Assembly: GCF_028476545.1 (NCBI RefSeq)
Contig: NW_026733018.1
Coordinates: forward strand, 1 to 64,000
DNA: 64,000 nt
Reading direction: 5' to 3'
From: Physella acuta
Taxonomy: Eukaryota; Mollusca; Gastropoda; Physidae
Shown here: piece after piece, positions 56,871 to 64,000 of the stretch
How the letters are laid out: each line of letters opens with the position of its first letter
Numbering within the stretch: the stretch's first letter is position 1
Notes under the pieces: model-generated
Told to the model about the DNA's origin: nothing
Seen by the model: only the letters and a program-made list of their open reading frames with translations
The model's database searches: none
Made by a program: the position numbers and the translations under genes

Positions 56871-56947
56871 TTACATGCCTGCTGGTGTCTCACTCTCTTC
56901 TTTAACTTCTGGAGTGTAAGTTTCTTTCTCTTCATGTTGCAATATTT
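56871..56947 (-). CDS. Phosphatase terminal exon
   Basis: 77 nt, phase 1 in, coding ILQHEEKETYTPEVKEESET then PAGM and TAA. I chose this frame because it is the phase-consistent one. The longer open frame through the same bases (basic, ending MFFC) is out of phase. Confidence 0.8.
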
Positions 56948-59900
56948 CTGATTAAAAAATACACAATTTTCTATTCTAGTACTATGTAAAACAGATAATA
57001 TATAACTGAAATTCAATGCATATATTAACATTTCAAAATAAATAAATTTGACTTGAAATTATTGCAAAGTGTTTGTAAAAAATACTTATTTGACAGTTTG
57101 TCTCTTCTTTTGCTTTGAAAGTTTATATTTTTTTCTTATTTAATTAAAAGTTTCTGCTCATTATAAAAGAAAATTTTTCTTGAAACAATTATAGTTAATA
57201 AACAAGTCTGTTAATATTCTAAGAAAATAAAACATCTAACCTTTAGCTATTTTCTCCAATATTTGAGATGAGCATAATTTTTTAAATTCATCTTGTCTAA
57301 TAAGGTAGCGACATAGAGCCTTTTTAAAGTCTCTCCAGCTGACATAATCTTGGTCCTCACCTCCAATTTGGCATACCTAAAAAGTTAAGCTTTACATAAT
57401 ACACATTGTTTGCATGTGAGGGTGTACAAGATTACTTCATGAATATTTCATCCTATGTTCAAATGGCTACAATTTCTACATGAAAACCAAGATGCTATGT
57501 AAAGCATGATTTAATGATAATAAAATAGGTACTAAATAAAAATACAATGTTCAAATAGATTGACTTACCTTTCCAAGATAAAGCACTCTTACATACCACT
57601 CATTACAATTTGTGGCCTTATACAGTTCAAATCTAAGATCTGCAGCAAAGGGAGGCCATTTGTCATCCCAAATGTTTAAAATCTCCAACATAGCAGTCAT
57701 AGTCGAGTCATGGGAAGAATATAGGATGAGTTTACTGCATCTATTTGACAAGAAACGAAATTTAAAAAAAAAGGTTAAGGAATGACTGTACCTGACATGA
57801 TAGAACTCTTTGAAACTAATATTCTTACTTGTCTCCCTTGATACGTTTCTCCAACTGGTCAACTATTTCAGTAAATAAGGGACCTCCAGACAATCGAGTG
57901 ATAAAACATCTCTCTTTCTCATGTTGTCCTGTCATGGCATAATGCATCAGTTTGATTGCATTTCTGTTGATAATACTATCAAATCTTTCAATTCCTGGTG
58001 GATACATCCAGCCATGTGCCTAGAAAATACACAAGGATTAGATCAATCAAAAAAGGATGAAGAAACATCCACTGCAACCATTAGACATTTGTCTTTTTAA
58101 AAACAATGATTTTTTAAAAACTATTATTAATGGATGGTTGTACTCAACACCAAAACAAATTATTGAAAATCCTTTTGGTTATTATAGAAACCTCAACATT
58201 TTTTAAAAAAAACCAGACTTTTGTGTATTTTCAAAACTAACGCTTTTAAAATTGTTAAATTACAAACATAATTAACATAAATATTATTTGTCTTATTTTA
58301 AAATTTTAGTCAACAAAATTTTTTAAAAGGACAAATAGTTTTGATTCTGAGAGGTCACCCTCTTCAAATTTGCATGAAAAACTAGAGGGTGAGGGTAATA
58401 TTGTACAATTTTTTATTCACTTTTGTACATGAATTATTGTACACAGCAAACAATGTGAAAATATATTTTCTCAAGTCAAACTGCCAATATCTCAAAGCCA
58501 TTTTCTCCATTAAAATGCTATTAACCCATTCCAGCCGTCAAAATGCCATCCTAGTTATTCTTGATAAGTGTTTTTAAAAAAAATAAAAGTGCATTTATTA
58601 TACGACCATTATTGTTCAATAAAGGATAATAAAAATATATCAACTGCTTTTCTCTATGGTGGTACTGGCTTTTTTCGGCACTTTTCTCACTTTTCTGCGC
58701 AGGCCATTATAAATAAACCTGTCCAAGACATTTTCCCCCGTCCCTTTTAGAATGTTTAGAAAATTAGTTAGGTAAGTGTCATTAAATAGCTCTGATGCAC
58801 AGTTAGTTGCAACTTTTTCTGGACATTTCCAATAACTGTTAAGCCTGCTAATCCTGTTAGTTGTATCTCAAAGCAAATTTTAGCGCTATCAAAATGTCAA
58901 AACTCTTAAGTGTCAGGACACTTGTAGTAACACTGTATTTAAACAATAATTTGCATTATAAGAAACACTATTCACAATTTGCAACTGATGAAATGACAAA
59001 AAACACCAAACATGTTTAGTTAAGGTATTTTAAATACTGTTATCAGTTGGAATATAATATATTATAGTAAAAATAGTTTCAAAGGGGATATACAGGAATT
59101 TAAAAATAAATTGCAAACCAAGTTTAAAAACAATAAGTGTTGATAACATGGCATCTTATTAATTTTATTGTTATTTTCACCATAAGGTTAATCACTTTCA
59201 CCATCATCGGTAAGCTTATGAATGTATCAAACCTATATGATGACATAGTTTAAATCTCTGCAAATGAATGAGAATTAATAATTTAAACATATGGTAGTGG
59301 TCTATGGTACTTGGTGTAAAGAAAAAACAAAGCTTACTTTTCTACTTATGACATCATCTCTAGCAAGCACAAAGTTCAGCTTATGCTCCCATGGATCCTT
59401 AAGCTTTGGAGTTTCCTATAAAAACAGTTTTTAAATGAACATCCACTCAATTTACAAAACAAAAATAAATAAACTGCATATTAGTAGTATGTCAAAAGTC
59501 TCTAAGTTTTATTTTGATATCAGCCCAAAATAATGTAGCCTTTTTATTAAATACCTTTGCATAGATTTGAAGCCTGTGGGCATTAGTCAGTATATGGCTT
59601 TCATTAATTAAAAACAAGACACCAATGTAATTTTACACACCTCAAGATAGACCAAAGGATTGACGTAAATTTCATCCATTAATATTTTCCCAAAACAGTC
59701 TTCTTCAGCAGTGATAGGTTTTGAATACCATTCAAAAAAAGACATTTGCTTCTTGATTGTCTCCTTTTTACATGAACAATATTTTTCATTTTTCTTGAGA
59801 AAGGCACATCTTTAAAATTAGAAGTGATTCTAATGACACTCACTTGAAGTAAAAAGATTTAAAAAATTGAAAAACACTACATTTTAAACTTCTTTTGGCT

Positions 59901-62900
59901 GTTTACAAAAATTATGTACAATATGCATTGTGGTGTCAGTCTGTCGCTCATCATTAAACATTTTAAAACTTAATTGGCATAAAAAAGAATAAGTGAGAGC
60001 AGAATGTCTGTAGTGTCTTCTTCTTCTGCATTCTTAATTTAGTTTATGGTGGAGGATTTAAACAACAAGTCCAACTTTGTGTATGAACTGGACTGTGATC
60101 TCCAGATCCGCAGGTGCCCCATCTAGTTTTTCCTTGAGTGGGGTGCATAGGGGCAAGTGTTTGGATTGTGCCTGGCTATATAAGGAACAGTCCTGAAGGA
60201 CGTGCTCTTTATTCTCCGGAGCCATGCCACATGGGCAAGTTTTGCCATACACAACTTTTAGTTTTTTATGCATGTGCTGTTTTTGTCTGTTGTGGCCTGT
60301 TCAGAGTCTGAAGTGTGAGTAGCATTTGAAATTAACAGTTGACACTGTTGTTGGACCATACTCAGACAGCAAATTATAGTTATTAAACAATACTTTGGGC
60401 CAGTATCTTATATATTATATTATACTGAATTTAAAAAGTGTCACTATCTTAACATCCGAGTTGACGCAACATTTATTATAGTTAACATTTTGTTGACAGA
60501 GGTTTAAATACTTATCAAATATTTTTGTTTTTATTCATGCATACTTAAAGGTTATCAATACAACTACCACAAATAGAGGCATAGAATGAGTTAAGCAGAT
60601 CACTAGTCTTAAAAAATTAGGTAAACAAAACATACTTATTTTTTCTTTCTTTCTTGCCACAAGAACCACACTTAGGCTTTTCTTTTTTTTCCTCTTTGCA
60701 TGGCACCTGTAAAGAGATTAAAAAAAAATATACTGCATTGAGTTTGAGTCTTTTATAATTTTTTTTTTAATAAGCTTTATACCATTAATAATGATCTCAA
60801 TTTTGATAATTAAGCATTAATTTAAAAAAAAAATTCTCCTCGATATTATGAGTATAAACAGTACCTCAAAATCTTTCCAAAGAATAGGAGTTTGCTTTGA
60901 AAGGTTGGCAATAGGATTTACTCTGGTATAAATCTCCTTGATCAGATGTTGATTGTAGAAAAAAGGATTCTTGGGGTCAAAATACTAAAGAGAAAACAAT
61001 GTACAATGTAGACCAGTTGGAAGCATGCAAAAATATTTTTTTAAAAGTGTGGACCACCTCCCCCTAATACGGATTAGCTTATTAATAAATAACCAACACT
61101 TGTCTGCAAGTTAAAAAATACAATTTTCAAATTATAATTATCACTGTTATTTGCAATTCTCTTGTAAATGTTAAGAATGAATAAGATCTAATAAGTGTTG
61201 GTATCACAGAACATTTTAAATAAACATTCTCACACCTTAAGAAGTTTAAGAGTAAAATCTCAGCTCATGCTGCTATTAGAACATTTTATTTTTTTACTTT
61301 AAGAAAGCCAGTTAATTAGATATCATATGTTTAAGTTGTTGACTCAAAATATTACTGCTAAAACTCAGTCAAATGGGACAGAATAACTTTGGTCATGACC
61401 TGAAAAGCATGAATTAATTAGATTCATAACCAAGGGGCACAAGAGATAAGAAAAATGGCTTCAAGAAAGTAGCAAAATCATTCTAAGGTCATCTTACACT
61501 TTATTATCAAATTATTAAAACTGTATGCTTTAAAAAAAAGAAAAAAAAACAGCAAACTGTTAGGAAACATGTATAAAGTTTTATACTTATGGTGCAAAAC
61601 ACAACAATTACTAAAATGTAATTACATTGAAAATTTTACTTAAAGTTTTAAAAAATAAAATAATTTTGAGCTCACAAAATGGAACTTGTATCCAGAATAG
61701 AACTCATTCTCCAGCTTCTCAACTTCAAGCCTCTTTAAATAAAAAAGCATTTTCAAATCCTCTTCAGAGATATTTTCTCGTAATACTGGATGACGCATTA
61801 TCTAATTTTAGTTAAGATAATTGGTTTCTAAATGTTATGTAATATTCTAAAAAGTTTTAAATGAGAAATTGGTATGGTAAAATAAGTTAGCCATGCTACT
61901 TTGTAATAAAAAAAAAAAAAGATTAATAATACTAACAGCATGTTTAAAAAAAAACTGATTTTTTTAGCAACTAGTTAAAGCAAATAAAAATATCTTTTCA
62001 AACATAAGTAAGAAGTTAAGGAAGCAAGGCATGTTTATTTGATTACTAAACTAATGGTAAAAACATTGTTTATATTTTTTCCAAATACAATTAAGGATAC
62101 AACCCTAGACCAAAATCTGTGAATATCTTCAGCAGCTTTATTTCTATCTTGTAAAAGAGGATAGGTCTTAGGCTCATTGAATGGTGACGGTTTGTTATAT
62201 TTTAAATGTGTTTCTGGTATAAAACTTATATTTTCATGTGAGACTTGATTTGATAAAAGCCTCTGGGCTGTCTTTAAAGTTTCCATTTTGACTTCAATCC
62301 CTCTATCTTATTGCAAAAATAAAACAAAGAAACATATTCATCATGCAATAATAGGACAATAATCTTCAATGAGGGGTAACATCAATGACAACTATTAATG
62401 AATGATTAATTTATTATTACAATAAATAAAAGCTATTATATTAAAAATTCTTAATATCCGTTTCCTATTCAAACATTTATATGCTGAGCTAAAAGATGAA
62501 TCTTTATCTAAAGTAATAGTATAAGTAGAAAGCTATTAAAATAGACCCACCAATTTCTGCTTCCACTTTCAACCTGTCATCTTTCATTTGTTCTATAAAG
62601 TCTGAATGGAGCATTGCAGAATGATTGACTTTTTTCAAAACTTCACAAACATTGGTATCAGGTACCAAAATATTATAATTTTCGTCCGCTATATGTATGT
62701 CAATTGGATTTCTATTTTCAGCTGTAGGAAGATAAAATTGCCTATGATTATTATATGTGGTGTAGGTACTATATGAAAGTAAATGTCATATGTCAAAACA
62801 ATAATATACCTTGCTGATTCTAAATACAACAAAAAACAGTACCAAAAGAAGCGAGCTGCTCTTTCCCAAAGAAACCAGCAAGAACACATCTGGCAGATTC

Positions 62901-63874
62901 TACTGTTCTCATAATATTGCTTGATAAAACGCTAATAAGAATGAAAGGAAACATTTCTTATGACATTATGATAAGTGTTTAAACAGTAAAATGTGTACAT
63001 AAAAGCCTATAGTTTTTGTTTCTTCTGTTACTTACCTAACATGACATGGATTATATGTGCATAAGCCAAGTCTATTTCTATAACAATTTCTAAGATTTAT
63101 CCCAAGAATGTACATCTGTTCTTTACCATAACTTGTTAGTGAACCATAGCAAGCTCCACCCTGTTGAATATGTTAAAGGAATTTGGTCTCAAGGCAAATG
63201 TTGTCAAAAAACTCACCATTCTAAATAAAGCCATTTTAAAAAAAATAATGATCTTGCAATGCCTATGTGACTTATTTTACTAATTGAAAGTAAGAGGACA
63301 AGCACTAATCAATAATCTGCTTCATTAAGAATAAAATATCTTTTTGTATATGGGCTAAAATGATTTTTAAAAAAAATTCTTTATTAACTACATCACACAT
63401 GATTTATGAAACTATTAAAAATGCAAGTCACCATCTTGTTTAAAAAGTTATATAATCTGTTAGCCCTTCTTTAATTTAATTCATATAATTATATTTAAGC
63501 AGACAACAAATTAATCTTAGTGGAACAAATTATTTCTAACTGAATACTCCAACAAACATGAAATAAGTGACTGATGTAAATAAAAAAATAATAAAATTTA
63601 AAATAAAAAATTTCTGTAATAAGACTTATTAAATGATCTGTTATTTATTTGACACATTTTCATTGCCTTATAACAAGCGATTAACAGTTATATAAAATTA
63701 TAGGTCAGTATGAAAATTTAAGTATTGTAAATTATTTACCCTGAGCTTTTTTTTCATAAGCCTTTGTTCATACTCAGACCAAGGAACTGGTTTACTATTA
63801 TTGCTGCCTACTTTTTGAAAGGGAAAAATTGTTGATTGATGTTCTCTAGAAACAAAGTTTGGGTCAAAGGCAGC
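56871..63874 (-). CDS. Chimeric ACP6-like histidine phosphatase with inserted NAP/SET domain (14 exons, 5' end beyond window)
   Basis: Fourteen exons join in phase to 1,866 nt (621 residues plus stop). Residues 1-173 match the N-terminal half of lysophosphatidic acid phosphatase type 6 after its RHGxRxP exon, which must lie to the right. Residues about 174-404 are a NAP/SET/TSPY nucleosome-assembly domain: DIHRFWSRV, NISEEDLKMLFYLKRLEVE, YFDPKNPFFYN, SFFEWYS and EIYVNPLVYL. Residues about 405-621 return to ACP6: NFVLARDDVISRKAHG, the catalytic LYSSHDSTM, and DDKWPPFAADLRFELY. Known role of ACP6: hydrolysis of lysophosphatidic acid; of NAP/SET: histone chaperone. Phases match at both joins (1/1 and 0/0), favouring one protein. 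A nested NAP gene is the main alternative. The RS[TS][ND] phosphate-binding Arg is replaced by Leu, so catalysis is doubtful. Confidence 0.75.
57241..57376 (-). CDS. Phosphatase exon 8
   Basis: 136 nt, phase 0 to 1. VSWRDFKKALCRYLIRQDEF corresponds to the ACP6 C-terminal LDMFLNAMSVYTLSPEKY segment. Confidence 0.85.
57569..57740 (-). CDS. Phosphatase exon 7 (HD catalytic motif)
   Basis: 172 nt, phase 2 to 0. LILYSSHDSTMTAMLEILNI carries the His-Asp pair; the Asp is the proton donor in this family. WDDKWPPFAADLRFELY is near-identical to ACP6 FDHKWPPFAVDLTMELY. Confidence 0.96.
57829..58019 (-). CDS. Phosphatase exon 6
   Basis: 191 nt, phase 0 to 2. AHGWMYPPGIERFDSIINRN corresponds to ACP6 [20 protein letters not shown]; ends FTEIVDQLEKRIKGDK. 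Confidence 0.9.
58020..59337 (-). other. Intron, 1.3 kb
   Basis: AT-rich; short open frames only, no repeat family recognised. Confidence 0.6.
59338..59415 (-). CDS. Phosphatase exon 5 (first after the NAP insertion)
   Basis: 78 nt, phase 0 to 0. ETPKLKDPWEHKLNFVLARD is followed by DVISRK, corresponding to ACP6 KVDFFILLDNVAAEQ. It is phase-compatible with the NAP exon before it but not with the G|GTGGGT end of phosphatase exon 4. Confidence 0.85.
59641..59809 (-). CDS. NAP-domain exon 5 (last NAP exon)
   Basis: 169 nt, phase 2 to 0. CAFLKKNEKYCSCKK, then SFFEWYSKP and FGKILMDEIYVNPLVYLE, matching the SFF(T/N)WF and DDIWPNPLQYY motifs of SET/TSPYL. If the donor GAG|GTGTGT is not used, the frame ends nine codons on (VCKITLVSCF, then TAA), which could be a natural end for a NAP-only transcript. 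Confidence 0.88.
60040..60330 (-). mobile_element. LINE remnant, C-terminal end of ORF2
   Basis: Minus-strand translation has TGHNRQKQHMHKKLKVVYGK, CPCGMAPENKEHVLQDC and ends VGLVV and stop. The CxC...HxxxxC knuckle after an RTGHNR-like motif is typical of the C-terminus of a non-LTR retrotransposon polyprotein. 5'-truncated, inserted in sense in an intron of the chimeric gene. Confidence 0.75.
60636..60706 (-). CDS. NAP-domain exon 4 (basic, Cys-bearing insert)
   Basis: 71 nt, phase 0 to 2. VPCKEEKKEKPKCGSCGKKE is a Lys-rich stretch with a CxxC pair at the place where SET and NAP1 have a variable basic loop. Confidence 0.85.
60865..60984 (-). CDS. NAP-domain exon 3
   Basis: 120 nt, phase 0 to 0. 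YFDPKNPFFYNQHLIKEIYT corresponds to SET YFDENPYFENKVLSKEFH; then TPILWKDFE at the IEWK position. Confidence 0.92.
61676..61801 (-). CDS. NAP-domain exon 2
   Basis: 126 nt, phase 0 to 0. MRHPVLRENISEEDLKMLFY corresponds to SET [20 protein letters not shown]; followed by LKRLEVEKLENEFYSGYKFH. Confidence 0.9.
62101..62306 (-). CDS. NAP-domain exon 1
   Basis: 206 nt, phase 1 to 0. Its start is phase-compatible with the upstream phosphatase exon. LKYNKPSPFNEPKTYPLLQD and EDIHRFWSRV match the YNKLRQPFFQKR...IPNFWVTT region of SET. It also has an internal ATG (METLKTAQ) that could start a separate NAP protein. Confidence 0.8.
62551..62721 (-). CDS. Phosphatase exon 4 (last before the NAP insertion)
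   Basis: 171 nt, phase 1 to 1. DIHIADENYNILVPDTNVCE aligns to ACP6 IIHTDEADSEVLYPNYQSC. It ends KVEAEI plus one nucleotide at donor G|GTGGGT. Confidence 0.85.
62843..62931 (-). CDS. Phosphatase exon 3 (altered phosphate-binding motif)
   Basis: 89 nt, phase 2 to 1. SVLSSNIMRTVESARCVLAG aligns without gaps to ACP6 [20 protein letters not shown]. The Arg before S-T-N is Leu (TTA) here. Confidence 0.88.
63036..63160 (-). CDS. Phosphatase exon 2
   Basis: 125 nt, phase 0 to 2. GGACYGSLTSYGKEQMYILG matches ACP6 [20 protein letters not shown]. This is the LTxxG block of histidine acid phosphatases. Confidence 0.9.
63161..63739 (-). other. Intron, no feature recognised
   Basis: AT-rich; no element or exon seen. 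Confidence 0.6.
63740..63874 (-). CDS. Phosphatase exon 1 in window
   Basis: 135 nt, phase 0 to 0. AAFDPNFVSREHQ...PVPWSEYEQRLMKKKLR aligns to the ACP6 region before GG(M/A). The preceding exon is off the right edge. Confidence 0.85.
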
Positions 63875-64000
63875 CTGAAATGTAAACAAAACAAAAATCT
63901 TTCAAACTAACTTGAATAACATCTATTAAAAAATATATATAGGCCTAATATAATTTAATGACATTAAATATGTTGTATGTATTAAGGTTCTCATAAAGTA

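Noticed and set aside
56831-57031. Basic 66-codon minus-strand frame ending MFFC as the phosphatase C-terminus
   Set aside because: Out of phase with the preceding exon. The phase-consistent frame gives a short acidic tail ending PAGM.
60865-60984. Alternative frame of NAP exon 3 resembling the ACP6 LYPNYQSC segment
   Set aside because: That ACP6 segment is already present at 62,551-62,721, and only the NAP frame is in phase with both neighbours.

Overview
The window reads as a piece of an AT-rich animal genome. It is most likely a mollusc, and probably a gastropod: the talin is clearly metazoan, the introns are 0.1 to 13 kb, tRNA-headed SINEs and Helitron-like and hAT elements are present, and the spacer is crowded with minisatellites. 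The species cannot be named from the sequence alone. I saw no convincing free-standing tRNA, rRNA or CRISPR locus.

Left part (1-28,020, + strand): the 3' 43 percent of a talin gene. Twenty-three exons join in phase to give the last 1,100 residues, from rod domain R8 through R13/I-LWEQ to the dimerisation helix. A 1.8 kb 3' UTR follows. The introns hold a hAT MITE with a perfect 8-bp duplication, a solo LTR with a 5-bp duplication, two SINE families, a Helitron/Helentron-like element and foldback repeats.

Middle part (28,020-42,870): mostly repeats. It contains rolling-circle-like elements, a repeated composite C-rich module of about 1.1 kb, a large foldback element, copies of a roughly 660-bp interspersed repeat, and a dense run of unrelated minisatellites with units of 14, 25, 28, 36, 41 and 42 bp. 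A 28-bp minisatellite ends about 20 bp before a TATA box and a probable short 5' exon at 40.2 kb.

Secreted-peptide gene (about 40.2-56.7 kb, + strand): three coding exons (42,878-42,986, 55,897-55,989 and 56,210-56,442) are all phase-compatible. They encode a 144-residue prepropeptide with a signal peptide and one Lys-Arg cleavage site. The C-terminal peptide has a six-residue Cys loop and a terminal Gly amidation donor. Its 12.9 kb second intron is packed with repeats. I do not recognise the peptide family.

Right part (56.6-64.0 kb, - strand): fourteen in-phase exons of a gene that runs off the right edge. The outer exons match lysophosphatidic acid phosphatase type 6 (ACP6, histidine acid phosphatase family). 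Five consecutive exons in the middle encode a complete NAP/SET/TSPY-type nucleosome-assembly domain. Exon phases match at both joins, so the simplest reading is a chimeric protein with a histone-chaperone fold inserted into a phosphatase. The phosphatase half has Leu where the phosphate-binding Arg of the RS[TS][ND] motif should be. The 3' ends of this gene and of the peptide gene converge and probably overlap by about 0.1 kb.
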